The notes under the pieces were generated by a model. It saw only the letters and a program-made list of their open reading frames with translations, searched no databases and was not told the origin of the DNA. From positions 70,180,177-70,244,176 of the forward strand of contig NC_080582.1 of assembly GCF_029962835.1 (NCBI RefSeq): a stretch of 64,000 bases of DNA, given 5' to 3'. Each line of letters opens with the position of its first letter. The first letter of the stretch is position 1. This document shows, piece by piece, positions 22,350 through 33,514 of this stretch. This DNA is from Magnolia sinica. Lineage: Eukaryota > Streptophyta > Magnoliopsida > Magnoliales > Magnoliaceae. A program made the position numbers and the translations under genes.

Positions 22350-23520
22350 TTGGACCGTGATGCAACCCATCGAGGACGAGACAATGTTTACATATACGTT
22401 AAGGATAGTCGAAAAATAATCCTTGTCTCTATGGCACCAGAGAACCACCTTGAAGCCTCTAAAGTGGAGGGGAGTTCCCTTTTGACCATTCAGGATTTTA
22501 TGAAGGAATCCAAGGAAACCAGCGAGGTATACACCGTAGTGGTGAAGGGCGAGGAATCGGAATGCTCAAACATTCCTCTAAGTTTAAGACTATTGTTAAA
22601 CGAATTCAAAGAAGTTTGGCTTGAAGATTTACATGATGGATTGCCCCCCATGAGGGACATCCAACATCACATAGACCTCGTCCCTGGGGCTAAGTTACCC
22701 AACCTCCCTCATTATCAGATGAGTCGGAAGGAGTATGAGATACTTCAAGGGCAAGTGCAGGAATTGATCTTTAAGAGTCTCTTGAGAGAGAGCATGAGCC
22801 CATGTGTCATACTAGTATTATTAATGCAAAAAAAAGAAGCCAGTGCATGTATGTCGATAATCTAGCAATCAACAAAATTACCATCAAATATCAGTTCCCA
22901 ATACCACGATTGGACGACATGCTCGATATGCTAGAAAGGGCTAAGGTATTCTCTAAACTAGACCTAAGGAGCGGGTACCATCAGATTTATATTCGACCCG
23001 ATGACATGTGAAAAACGACATTCAAGACCAGGGAAAGGTTGTATGAGTGGCTGGTCATGCCCTTCGGTTTATCGAACGCACCATGTACTTTTATGCGTTT
23101 GATGAACTAAGTTCTAAAATCGTTCACTGGCCGATTTGTGGTAGTATATTTTGATGATATGCTGATATAGAGTCAGGATGAGACGGAGCATAGGAAACAT
23201 CTCAGGCAGGTGTTGTAGGTCCTACAAATTAACAAGTTGTACCTCAACTTGAAGAAGTGTTGTAGTTTTTTATGGACAGCTTATTATTTCTAGGATTTGT
23301 TTTAACATCCATGGATATCTGTATGGACGATAAAAAGGTGTGAGCCATTATGGAATGCCGATCCCGACAAACATTCATGAGGTAAGGAGTTTTCACGGGT
23401 TGATAACCTTCTATCGTCGATTCGTGTGAAATTTTGGCACAATAGTCGCGCCTGTGAGGCCCGTTTTCTATCCCGTACTGTTTTAGTAAACCGATGAAGC
23501 TGACAAGAGCTTTTATGAGA
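22350..23520 (+). pseudogene. Gypsy reverse transcriptase
   Basis: DIQHHIDLVPGAKLPNLPHY and the YEILQGQVQELI block open the RT, followed after a frameshift at about 22830 by [42 protein letters not shown] and the catalytic VVYFDDMLI (about 23140; the usual motif is YIDD or YFDD). The thumb reads LLFLGFVLTSMDICMD. Stops at 23009, 23108, 23168 and elsewhere. Confidence 0.9.
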
Positions 23521-24017
23521 TCAAGCATCGTTTGTCCACAAAACTCGTCTTGGTACTTTCTAATTTCGACAAGCTATTTGAGGTTGAGTGTGACGCTTCA
23601 TATGTCAAAATTGGAGGAGTATTATCAAAGGAAGGCAGGCCGATAGCCTTCTACAACAAGAAGCTCAACGAAGCTCGAAAGAAGTGGTCGACGTATAAGC
23701 TTAAGTTGTATGCAGTTGTTCAGGCGCTGCGACATTGGTGGCATTATCTTATTCGAAGAGAGTTTGTTCTATACACCGACCATAAAACATTAAAGATTAT
23801 TAATAGTCAAATTAATGTGAATCGTGTGCATGCTAGATGGGTTGCGTTTTTATATGAATTCATATTCGTTCTGAAGCACAAGTCAAGGCAGCAGAACAAG
23901 GTGACTGATGCACTTAGCTGTCGTGCATCACTACTTGTTACGATGAGCAATGAGGTGGTCGGCTTCGACTGTCTTAATGAGTTATATGCCGAGGACGAGG
24001 ACTTTAAAGATTCTTAG
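23521..24017 (+). pseudogene. Gypsy RNase H
   Basis: Longest intact stretch of the element (161 codons). LFEVECDASYVKIGGVLSKE is the first catalytic Asp block, then PIAFYNKKLNEARKKWSTY, the ALRHWWHYLIRREFVLYTDH block and an HKSRQQNKVTDALS ending. It reads continuously from 23532 to the stop at 24015. Confidence 0.9.
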
Positions 24018-25199
24018 ATGAATGTCAAGAAGGTCACCCTAGTGACCTTCATATACAGGACGGTTACCTCTTCAAAGGGAATCGATTGTGCATCCCATAA
24101 AGTTCTCTGAGAGAATAGATTATTCAGAAGTTACATGAAGGTGGCCTCGGTAGACACCTTAAGTGAGACAAGACGCGAGCTCTTGTGGAAGAGCGATATT
24201 ATTGGCCGCAATTGGTACGTAATGTGGGAAAAGCCGTACAACATTCTCATGTTTGTCAAACCTTTAAGGGGCAGTATCAGAATACAGGCCTCTACACCCC
24301 ATTACCCGTACCTAACGGCCGTTAGGAGGACTTATCGATGAACTTCATGCTTGGTCTCCCAAGAACATAGTGCAGCATGGATTCGATATTCATGGTGGTA
24401 AATCGTTTCTTAAAAATGGCACACTTTATCTCATGTAAGACCCTCGATACAACACACGTGGTGAATATATTCTTCAGGAGGTCGTACGGCTACACGGGAT
24501 CCCCAAGATCATTACTTCGATCGTGACATGAAGTTCATTAGCTACTTTTGGCGAACTTTGTAGACTCGATTTGATACACGACTTCAATTCAAGTGCTTAC
24601 CATCCGCAAATTGATGGGCAAACCGAGGTTGTGAATCGCATGTTGGGAAACCTTTTCGCCGTATTTCAGGAGAAAAATCAAAGCAATGGGATTTGGCCTT
24701 ATCTCAAGCGAGTTTGCATTCAACAATATGGTGAACCGCTAGACAAGGAAATCACCATTCCAGATTATCTACGGATGGGTGCCTCGCCACACACTTGACT
24801 AGGTCCCTCTGCCCAAGCTCCCTGCACGAGCATTGCAGGAGAACATATGGTAGACAGGATCATGGGTATCCATGCGAAAGTGCAAACCAAGCTACATGTC
24901 TCAAATGAGAAGTACAAGGAACAAGTGGACAAGCATCGACAAAAAGTGTTAGAGGTAGGCGACCACGTTATGGTTCATCTGCGCAAAGAAAGATTTCGAC
25001 CAAAACGTACAACAAGTTGAAGAATAAGAAGATTGGACCCGTCCCCAATCATCCGAAAGATCAATGACAATACTTATGTTGTTGATCTTCTAGATGACAT
25101 GGCAATCTCATGGACTTTCAACGTCGCGGACCTGACCGAGTATCGTGAACCAGCGTAGGATGAGAACTCGAGGACGAATTCTTTTAAAGTAGAGGGGAC
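24018..25199 (+). pseudogene. Gypsy integrase
   Basis: The HHCC-type N-terminus is seen as [19 protein letters not shown] (about 24128-24190). Core blocks read MAHFISCKTLDTTHVVN, a damaged VVRLHGIPK..SDRD segment and SAYHPQIDGQTEVVNRML (24593-24646, containing the catalytic Glu). The C-terminal part reads GDHVMVHLRKERF, then KINDNTYVVDLLDDM and FNVADLTEY. Frameshifts at about 24180, 24340, 24530 and 24990. The frame ends inside the 3' LTR. Confidence 0.88.
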
Positions 25200-25906
25200 T
25201 GATGTAGAGTGGGTCGCAGATAGTTTCATAGGCAACATGGATAAGAAAAGGCCATGTCGATGATAGAAGTGATCCGGACCTTCGGACCTTAGATCGGGCG
25301 TATCTCACAATTTGGAATGAGTTATCAGGCGTAAAATATATGATTTTAGGGTAGAACGAGCTACTTTAGACAACCAACCCTATTATGTCAGGTTTCCCAA
25401 GCTGGATTTCGAAGTACCTCCAGATTAAAAGGTCATTTCCTATTTTAATTCTGTTTTTACTATAAATAGTAAGGTTTTGTTTGATTATAACTCTTCGTCC
25501 ATTGGGCTTTAGGAATTGTGCCTAACACGAGAAGTACTTAGAATAATTAGGAGAATAGCTTAGTGAAGCCAAATAGGACACTTACTATTTTTGGCCGAAA
25601 ACGCACTAGTAGACATCACGACCATCTATAAATAGTAAGTTTACTATTTATAGTAAGTTGCAAATTCTAGGAGTCTTAGTTGTAGTTTGCTTCTGATTTG
25701 GTATCCCTATTTAAGGGGTTGTGAACTCGTTTATTTCATTTATTAATCAATTTCGAATTTTATAGAATTTATTTCTATTTTACTTGCTTTCTTTCTCGTG
25801 GATTCAAGAAGCATATGTGAGGAGTCCAGAGAAGTTCCGTGGATTTGGAACAGTTATCCTCTTGAGGGAGACGGTGCTCGACCTCATCACGTTCATCCCT
25901 GCGTCA
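25200..25906 (+). repeat. Gypsy 3' LTR
   Basis: 707 bp, preceded by the purine-rich AAAGTAGAGGGGAC. Starts TGATGTAGAGTGGGTC and ends CCCTGCGTCA. Short deletions relative to the 5' LTR, for example near 25598 and 25694. Confidence 0.9.
25626..25653. promoter_or_regulatory. Perfect palindrome of opposed TATA motifs in the LTR
   Basis: CTATAAATAGTAA and its exact complement TTACTATTTATAG are separated by two bases, placing a TATAAATAG motif on each strand. The 5' LTR copy (about 20466-20493) has one mismatch. Position in the LTR suggests a promoter role; this is inferred. Confidence 0.5.
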
Positions 25907-26073
25907 CAATGACCCACTTAATCCAAATGTTGTATGTGTTATATCCAAACGGCCCATCCTTCTTGAGTGATCATTTTACAGGACCAGACAAAATCTTTTG
26001 TCCATCTGACTCTCGGGGCAACCAAAGGCGAGAAGTCGCGTGACGTTAATTGCAGAACTGTTCGTCTGGGATA
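25907..26073. repeat. Truncated foldback repeat
   Basis: Contains GTTGTATGTGTTATATCC and GATCATTTTACAGG, the left arm of the foldback core, without its right arm. It abuts the gypsy 3' LTR directly. Confidence 0.5.
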
Positions 26074-27280
26074 TTGTAATGGCCCGGAAAATTTTGTGCC
26101 AAGACCCGAGTACTACCACTATTTTCCTTAGAAGCCATTTGTGGGGTAATTAGCGTTAAACTCGATTGCTTATGAAATTAGCATCAATCACTTTAAATTT
26201 AATCGCATGACTCAAAACTTGTAGAATCGTTAGCGCTTTGTTACTTGAAATCCGGGATTCAACGCTAAATCCATTGCTCTTGGAAATTTTTGAAGCTTTG
26301 GATCGGACCTGGACGCGCGCCGAAAGTCCGATAGCGATGATCTTAGAGATTATGGTCACCATGTTAGACTTGACCATCACCTCAAAAATCAAGTCCAGGA
26401 TGATGTCCTGGATCGATTTGATTGAGTCCTGAGTGAAGAGTGTGAGAACGGTGAGAAATTAAATATGATTTTATGAAATCTAAGTCGTGCTGCGCGACGA
26501 TTTTAAGCAATCGACCGTTGGATTCTCGACCCAATTTCACCCTCGGCTCAGGGAAGAGGCCTAGGCATGTCATTGTACTTGTGGACTGATCGAGTTTCGG
26601 TGACCGTTGAATTGAGTGTGGTCCGCTATGGTCGATCTGTAAAGTCGATCGGAACAAACTCAGGCTGACCTAGATCCATGGTCGGTGAGCTTAAGTCCGA
26701 CCGCACATAGAAAAAGGACCACCAGAAGTGTTCCGTTGGATCAGAATAGGCCTGATTTGGTTATAACCTAAGTGTACCTTGGCCCTGGGGCTGTTTTCAT
26801 TAATGTTAGGCCTATATAAAGACCTTAAAACCCCCACTCTCTTTTCCATACGAATTTCCTAACCCTAGCTAAGAAAGAGAGAAGAAAAGAGAAAGAAAGT
26901 GAGAGAGAAGTTGGCGAATCATCTTGAGATTCTTTCCTGCTATTCTGTATACCTAAACCATCACTTGTGATGAATCGTTATTCCGACGATTCTAAGTTCA
27001 TTCTTGGGTAAGTTAATCAAACCCTAATCCATTTTAGAGCTTAGAATAATTTATGTGTTGTTGTAGCTCATTTCTATTCTTGCCTTAGGTTATCTTGTCG
27101 TAGTTGACGAAGACATATCGTCGGAATCAGTTCGGTGCACTTTTTCCGGTTTAAGGTCTCGAATTTATTAATAGAAGTATTTGTTAGAAATTAATTATCT
27201 AGCATTTGAATCCTTACCATTCGGATACACCATAGTATCATATTGAAGAAATTCTTATAATTGAAACCACACAAGAAGCG
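26074..27280 (+). repeat. Gypsy-type LTR, probably solo or truncated
   Basis: Starts TGTAATGGCCCGGAAAATTT, a start typical of plant gypsy LTRs. A TATA box GCCTATATAAAG lies at about 26810, followed by a likely transcribed leader with CCTAACCCTAGC. No second copy, primer site or coding sequence follows. The right border is uncertain. Confidence 0.45.
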
Positions 27281-27299
27281 ATGAAGCAACGTAAAGGCA

Positions 27300-28201
27300 A
27301 TGGCACGTTCATCGATTTTCACGGTGCACAATGTGTGATTAAGCTGAAGAAAAGATAACGACTATTTACACACAAAGGAACCTCACCTACAAAGTGGCCG
27401 AGGCGTGTGTGCAATTGACTGACCTACGACAAACGACTAACACATGTGGCATTCCATAATAAGTCACAACTATTTATAGGCCCAAACGGTTATTTCCATA
27501 TTAGCAAACGTAAGAAGTTGCTGCAAAGATTTCTTTCCAACTACCGCTTAATTTTTTTGTAAATAAGAGGAAGATTAAAAAACCCCAAGCCCTTGCCAAC
27601 CGAACACAATATAACTCTATAAAGCAATAATGCTTATTCTATTTTAGCTCTTAGTTTAAATCTTAGTGTAATTCAGTCTGCCTATATTATTGTGTTGGAC
27701 AAACTTTAGATTAAGAGTTAATTCAATCCATTTATGTTGTTATATGTTGGACCAACATTAGCTTAGAATGTAATGTAATTTCCTTCTATGCCCAAGTCAT
27801 TGGACCAAGAAAAACCTTAGTTTTAAAACCTCATCATCCACGCCATAGTCATTAGATCGCATGGGATTTTCTTTCTTTATTTTAGTTGTGTTTATTCTTG
27901 ACAAATATAATTTCTTTTCATTTTATTATTCACATGATGTATTAATTGATCGATAACTACTATCGCGGTACGAAAAAATATTTTCAACTAAAAGACAAAA
28001 AGAACTTATAAGAAGAATGAGCTTTAAATTACTTATCTTTATAATAGGTGGCTAAATAGATGACCAAATTGGTAAGGTCTTGGTTTCTCGATCTATCTCA
28101 GAACTTGGTGTCAAACATGTTCGATGCGGATCAAGTAGTACGAAGCTCTGGCATGTCCGACACTACACACATGTATCAACGACCAAATTTCAAGCCAAAC
28201 A
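27300..28201 (+). repeat. LTR-like sequence, inverted relative of 36966-40028
   Basis: Read forward it matches the complement of 38460-39640: CATGTGGCATTCCATAATAAG, a TATA-like ACTATTTATAGG (27470), AGTGTAATTCAGTC modules, GTGGCTAAATAGATGACC and DQVV.SS....T.HTY-type translation (28060-28201). It ends CCAAACA at 28201, as the other copy does. Probably a solo LTR of the same family. The left end is unclear. Confidence 0.5.
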
Positions 28202-28224
28202 GAAGTAGCATATCTTCTTTTGGG

Positions 28225-29330
28225 CAAAAGATTTGTCGTAATTGTTTCTAACTAGATGAAAAGCTTGGATCTCACACACGTACTTTATGCTGGCATGTAT
28301 AAGTGTAGATAGAGAGGATCCAAGTATTCGAAGTTTACGATGAGTTTTGCTAGAATACGTGGACACACCTTGACTTGAGTGAGTCCTGATAGTGGGGCCT
28401 ACCTGGATGTATGTGTTGTATATCCACTCCATCCATAGTTTTTCTAGCATTTCAGGATATAGTCCTAAAATGAAGCATATCTAAATCTCAAGTGAACTAC
28501 ACCACTCCAAACAGTGGTCATTGGACACCCATGCACCGTCAAAAATTCTTAGGGCCCACTATAATGTTTATTTGCCATCCAACCTGATAAGGTCACACAG
28601 ACCCGTACGAAGCGAAAACACAAATATAAGCTTGATCTGAAACTTTTGTAGCCTATAAGAAGTTTTTAATAGTCAATCTTAATTGTATTATATGGTGTGG
28701 TTCACTTAAGATTTAGATCTACTTCATTTTTGGACCAAGCCCAAAAATAAGCTGGAAAAGTGATAGACAGGGTGGATATACTACACATACATCAAGGTGG
28801 GCCCCATAGTCAGGGACTCAGCCCACTAAGCTATTGCCCGAACTCAGCTAATCTGCACCCAATATTTTCAGCAACTCAAAACCGTTACTAGGATGGGCCA
28901 CTTCATGATACTAGTGAAATTATGATTTAAATTCTAGAGTGTGTACTGATCTCCAGTGCATGTCACGTCCAATCATGCATTGGCTATTATATACCTTAGC
29001 TTTTCAACCGTTCACTCATCCTTAAAGTGCCAATTTACAATTGAAAAATAGTTACTACGAGATACGAGCTTTCAGTTTGTTTGAATTTTAGTACTGGTAA
29101 ATGCAGTTTGACAAAGATCATCGAGATTTTACAAAATTCAGTAGTTTTTAATTTCTAATGATTTTACATTTTGTATAAAATAAATATCTCAAGTTCATAT
29201 ACATTCACCTTTAGCCAAATTTTAAAAATTTTAATATTATTTATTAGTCCTTAACAAATATTTTTAAATATTTATTTTTAGCAAGATTATTCCCATGTTT
29301 ATCTGAAGTCAACGTCAAAATAGGAAAATA
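28225..29330. repeat. Duplicated block B (copy 1)
   Basis: Similar to 34405-36790. Anchors: GATCTCACACACGTACTTTA (28268) and GATCTCACACACATGCTTTT (34434); CTATTATATACCTTAGCTTT (28983) and CTATTATATGCCTTAGCTTT (35928); TGAAAAATAGTTACTACGAG (29042) and TGAAAAATAGTTATTATGAG (35980); CATTTTGTATAAAATAAAT (29166 and 36119). A foldback unit (28395-28815) is shared with block B'. Confidence 0.75.
28395..28815. repeat. Foldback repeat
   Basis: The left arm TGGGGCCTACCTGGATGTATG (28395) is mirrored at the right by ATACATCAAGGTGGGCCCCA (28788). Arms of roughly 150-200 bp contain GGTGTGGTTCACTTAAG and its complement-like partner. Part of block B. Confidence 0.6.
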
Positions 29331-29870
29331 TACGGTATACTAGGCATTCAGTGACAGCTTTTTCTCGTAGTGTGGTTCACTTGTATCTGTTTCAATGTTT
29401 GTACCATATCCTAAAACATATAAGGGTCTTGAATATACAATGAAATACATCAAGTCAGCTCTATGGCCGGAATCTCATCCACATGGCTGGTTTTGGGGTT
29501 GCAACCAAGTCACTTGGTTTGGCTACAACCCCTTGACCAGCCATGTGGGTAAGATCCTAATCATACAGGCCCTGAATGCATGCATTGTATATCCACATGT
29601 TATTTGTATATTTTTTTTCTAACATATTTTAGACCATGGTCCTAAAACTAAAGGAGATGTTAATTTCAGGTACGCTGCTCTATAGGAAATAGAAAATAGT
29701 GTTTATTGACCGTTAAAAACCTTTTGAGGGTCACAAAAGTTTTAGATAAGCTGATATTTGTTCTTTCCTTTCATCCAAGCCTATGTGACCGTATTAATAC
29801 TTTGGATGGTTGGATGGTCAATTACCATTTCAATGGATGTTAGGAAGTTTTAAAGTATCAGTGTGAGACC
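29331..29870. repeat. Rearranged foldback repeat around a hairpin
   Basis: Foldback arms of the family, including GTGTGGTTCACTTGTATCTG (29370) and TGCATTGTATATCCACATG (29581), surround the hairpin at 29479-29549. The usual order of arms is reversed, suggesting two half-units joined head to head. Confidence 0.45.
29479..29549. repeat. Strong short hairpin
   Basis: CCACATGGCTGG at the left and CCAGCCATGTGG at the right are exact complements. They are followed by TTTTGGGGTTG opposite CAACCCCTTGA, and a perfect central palindrome ACCAAGTCACTTGGT lies near 29504-29518. The stem is about 33 bp with a few mismatches. Confidence 0.8.
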
Positions 29871-29874
29871 CTAA

Positions 29875-30295
29875 GTGTAGGGGTCCACCTCGATACATGC
29901 ATTTTATACATGTTGTTCATATGTTTTTCCAATTTATTTTACGATATGATTACAAAACTAAGGCAGATACAATTTTAAGGGGGGCTATGAGAAATGGTGA
30001 TTATTGACTATTAAAAACCTCTGTGAACCACAAAAGTTTTGAATGAAGCTGGTATTTGTTTTTCCTTTCATCCAGGTCCCTATCAATAGGTTTGATGGTC
30101 AGTAAACAATATGGTAAATTTAAATGTAGGAAGTTTTTAATGACGTGCATTCAGGGACCACTGTTCCTGCGGTATGGTCCACCTGAAATTTGTATCTGCC
30201 TCATTTTTTGAAATATATTCTAAAATAAGCTGGAAAAACAGAAAGACCGCATGGATATATAATGAATACATCGAGGTAGGCCCTACGGTCGGTCT
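29875..30295. repeat. Foldback repeat
   Basis: GGGGTCCACCTCGATACATG (29880) is mirrored by AATACATCGAGGTAGGCCC (30263). The arms also pair over TTTTTCCAATTTATTTTA and TAAAATAAGCTGGAAAAA. About 420 bp, no coding capacity. Confidence 0.6.
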
Positions 30296-31009
30296 AGGTC
30301 TCCCCCACATTGCTAGTTCCTCAGCGCGTTTGTTGTATGCAAGATAAACATCTTGCTCAGGTGTGCGCTCCGAGTGGAACCAGGAGCACCGTAAGCTACT
30401 GTGGTACTAGACGAAAAGGACTCACATGATGTATTTATGAAATCCAACTCGTCCATCAGATGTGTGACCTAAAGTTACAATTAGTACACAACACTCATCT
30501 GTATCCAAAACTCAGGTGGGCCACACTATGGAGAACAAGTTGAAAGCAGACGCCTACTGTTAGTTTGAATAGGGGCCTCCCGTGTAGTGTTTCTGAAATC
30601 CAGGCCATTCAGAAACTCCATCTGTCCTGGATGAAGGGTCTGGCCCAAAATCAGGTTGTTTTGCAACTCAGGTGGGCTCCTGTGGAAATCAAGGGTGGTT
30701 GTTCTCTGTCCTGCAGCCCACCTGAGTGTTGGATCTGGATGATATTTTTATTGCTGGGACTAGCACGTCCTCGGGAATCTGATGGACAGGTTGGATGCCC
30801 TGCATACATCAAGTGGGGCCCACATATGCCTGGTACTACTAGAGCCCACCTCTTTTGCTAAACAACATTAAACTCACGTAAACTTGAAATGTATTTTTAT
30901 TTTATTTTATTTTATTTTTTTTCCAAATATCCATCATGCAGCTCAGAACATTAATTTCCCATGCCTTATAAATCACTTGGATCTATTTGATCAACAGCTA
31001 GGTAAACGG

Positions 31010-31440
31010 ATGGATCCATAGAGATGTATGTGGCAAATCCACTCCCTTTATCTGTTTTGAAATACCATAATAAGACAGGATTCTAAAAATCAGGCAGATC
31101 CAAAACCTCAGGTGGGACATATGACACCAAACAGTGGGGATTGAAAGTGAAAGCCTGGCGGTGACGTAAGTGTTGTATCAGGATGATATTGGTTCCAACA
31201 GTTTATCTGAGTGGTAATCATTCTATGAACGGCTTGGATGTCATATAAACATCATGGTCAGCTCCAAGAAGGTTTCAACGGTGGGTGAACGTTGTTGTTC
31301 CCATTGTCTCGTTGGTGTAGCCCACTTGAGTTTTGGATTAGCTGATTTTTGGAATTATGTCTTACTGTGGTCTTTCAAAACAGATAAAAGGAGTGGATTT
31401 GTCACAAACATGTCTGTGGACCACACACAGCCCCGGGCAA
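31010..31440. repeat. Foldback repeat inside block C
   Basis: Left arm with GATGTATGTGGCAAATCCACTCC and right arm with GGAGTGGATTTGTCACAAAC (31390) are near complements. Not present at the matching place of copy 2 (about 45820), where the sequence reads straight on, so probably inserted after duplication. Confidence 0.55.
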
Positions 31441-31596
31441 GGTCTTAGGCAATCCATTCCCACCTCTTACAGCTCGTGCTTTCAGTTCCTTTATTCATGT
31501 AGTCAACCCCAGAGCAATAATCTCTGAAAAACGAGGAAACCACAGAGAATTTTTTATTTTTTATTTTTGTCCCTTTTCTCCATCTTTATAAAGGAT

Positions 31597-31634
31597 TCCA
31601 CTCACTCACTCACTCACTCTCTCTCTCTCTCTCT
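31597..31634. repeat. CACT/CT microsatellite
   Basis: (CACT)n followed by (CT)n. Confidence 0.9.
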
Positions 31635-31818
31635 CCTGGCTATACTTTCTATTTATAAAATAAAAATCACCCTCCCTCTCATAGCTATTCTTTCTTTGTG
31701 ATAACCCCACTAAAAATATAATAAGGCATCTTCTAATTATGTCAACTTGCTTCTCTATTGAATTAATAGTACACCTGTTTATGCAAGGCATTGGGGATTG
31801 CAACCACTATCTCTCTAA

Positions 31819-32229
31819 GGGGGCATTTGGATCATCATTTGCTTAAGATAAGTTACTTATTCCACAAGTAGCATATCTTAATTTCTACTTAATAAGAATA
31901 CAAGTATGTTTGGCAAATAACATACTTATCAACTTCTCCTCTCTTTCATCTCTTGTGATGACTCTCTTCAACAACATATATGTGAAAAGTTAGAAACTTA
32001 GAAAATTTAATTGAAGTGATTAAGTACTTTTATTTTTAAAAAAAAAAAATTACTTATAACTAATTATAAGTACTTTAAAAAAAAATTAAAAATTTACTTA
32101 TAACTAATTATAAGTACTTAAAAAAAAATTACTTATAACTAATTAAAAACCAAACTTATATAAAATAAGTCACTTATCTACTACTGTAAGTAGAAAATGT
32201 AACTTATTCAGTGGTATCCAAATAGGCCC
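31819..32229. mobile_element. PIF/Harbinger-like MITE with TAA target duplication
   Basis: 411 bp, ends GGGGGCATTTGGAT and (complement) GGGCCTATTTGGAT, flanked by TAA on both sides (31816-31818 and 32230-32232), the usual Tourist/Harbinger target. The interior is AT-rich with CTTATAACTAATTATAAGT repeated about 32051-32145. No coding capacity. Confidence 0.8.
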
Positions 32230-32807
32230 TAAATGCCAAGTACTTATTTAGATTGAGCCAAAACCCTCATTCACGAAGGGAAATAGAGTGGGTTTCATTT
32301 GATCAAGCATTTCTACTAGTTTGGATTACATGGAAAGAGGGAAAAAAAAAAAAAAGTAAAATCATTTGCTCTCCTCTAAAAATGAGTACATTTTTTTTTC
32401 CTTTTTCCTGTCACTAGTTACGTCCTAAAAAAAATTTGAAAGAAAAACTAGAATAAACAATAATTCTCTAAATTTTGTATATTAAATAATGAAAAATATA
32501 AAGGGACAGGACTTCACAGTTCTCTAGCAAAACAGATAAGTGCAGAGAATTTCCTTCTCCTAATGCTTATTAAACTATCATTTCAGATCTTTCGGAGAGT
32601 GAGCATAAATGATATTGCTCTTTCCAAGGCTAATCATATATTGCAAATTGCAAGCCTCATCACTAAAAAGCATTTCTCAAGCACTAGGCATCGTGGCTTT
32701 CGATACACAGGCAAGAAGAGCTCAATTCAATAAACAAGCTGGCTGTGTATCATCCCTCCTTAGGCGACCTTGGGATAAGCCTCTATACCTTGGCCTTAGA
32801 AACGAGA

Positions 32808-33337
32808 GGAAGCAGATTGTCTGGTTTGACCCTAGTGGTGTGTTGTGTTGACATTAACAACTTTTGTGGACCCTAACATAATGCATGTGTTATATCCACA
32901 CCGTCCATCCATTTTGAAAAATCATTTTAGTGCATCCTCCAAAAATGAGTTTGATTTGAAGCTCAAGTGGACCACACCACAAAAAGCAGTGAAGAATGAA
33001 TATTTACCATAGAAAACTTATTGGGAGCCACATAAGTTTTGGATGAAGTTGATATTTGTACTTCCCTTCATCGAGGTCTGTGTGACCTTATGAACAGGCA
33101 ATTAAAAATCATGGTGGGCCCTAAGAAGGTTTCAACAGTGGTCATCACTGTCCCAATGCCTTCTATGTTGTGGTCCATTTAGGCTTCGAATTTATCTCGA
33201 ATTTCAATGCATGCACTAAAATGATCTCACAAATGTTTGGATGGTGTGGATATAAAACATATATCATGGTGGCATCCACAGAAGTTGGTGATGTCAACAC
33301 ATCACTTAGTGTGTGGCACACCACGCAATCCGCTTCC
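32808..33337. mobile_element. Mutator-like foldback MITE
   Basis: 530 bp. Left GGAAGCAGATTGTCTGGTTTG, right complement GGAAGCGGATTGCGTGGTGTG, both continuing to AGTG.TGTGTTG and GTTGACATCA/TA.CAAC, then the foldback core. The terminal GGAARCGGATTG is shared with 18774-19277. Flanks are only partly alike (AGAAACGAG against AGAACAGAA). Absent from block A copy 1, so inserted after duplication. Confidence 0.75.
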
Positions 33338-33514
33338 AGAACAGAAAAGCATCTGAACATAATATGTTATATTAAGAATGTATAATTCTCGTGACATATC
33401 AATTTAAGAGCACCGAATATTTTAATCTGACCGTTGATTTATGGTCCCAATAACATGAATATTTTAATTACAGTATTTAAATAGAAGAACATGCTTTAGT
33501 AGTGGTGGGACTGA

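Larger units (their letters stand above)
20034..25906 (+). mobile_element. Complete but defective Ty3/gypsy retrotransposon, chromovirus-like
   Basis: 5873 bp: 5' LTR, Met-tRNA primer site, gag, protease, RT, RNase H, integrase (gypsy order, integrase last), polypurine tract and 3' LTR. The integrase C-terminus reads NKK.GP..I.KINDNTYVVDLL, and the pol frame runs across the 3' LTR border, as described for CRM-type chromoviruses. Lineage is therefore chromovirus-like but not proven. Many stops and frameshifts. No matching target duplication is visible (GATAT on the left, CAATG on the right), so one border may have been rearranged. Confidence 0.9.
30351..31805. repeat. Duplicated block C (copy 1)
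   Basis: Similar to DNA at 36860-36965 plus 40029-40115 plus 45361-46400 in copy 2. Anchors: CACATGATGTATTTATGAAAT (30423 and 36911); GAGAACAAGTTGAAAGC (30532 and 40092); TGTTTTGCAACTCAGGTGGG (30657 and 45451); AACAACATTAAACTC (30862 and 45667); CACCTCTTTTG.TAAACAAC. It preserves uninterrupted the two sites at which copy 2 received retrotransposons. Confidence 0.8.

Noticed and set aside
28190..28450. 86-codon minus-strand frame
   Set aside because: Crosses the boundary between an LTR-like repeat and block B; no domain.
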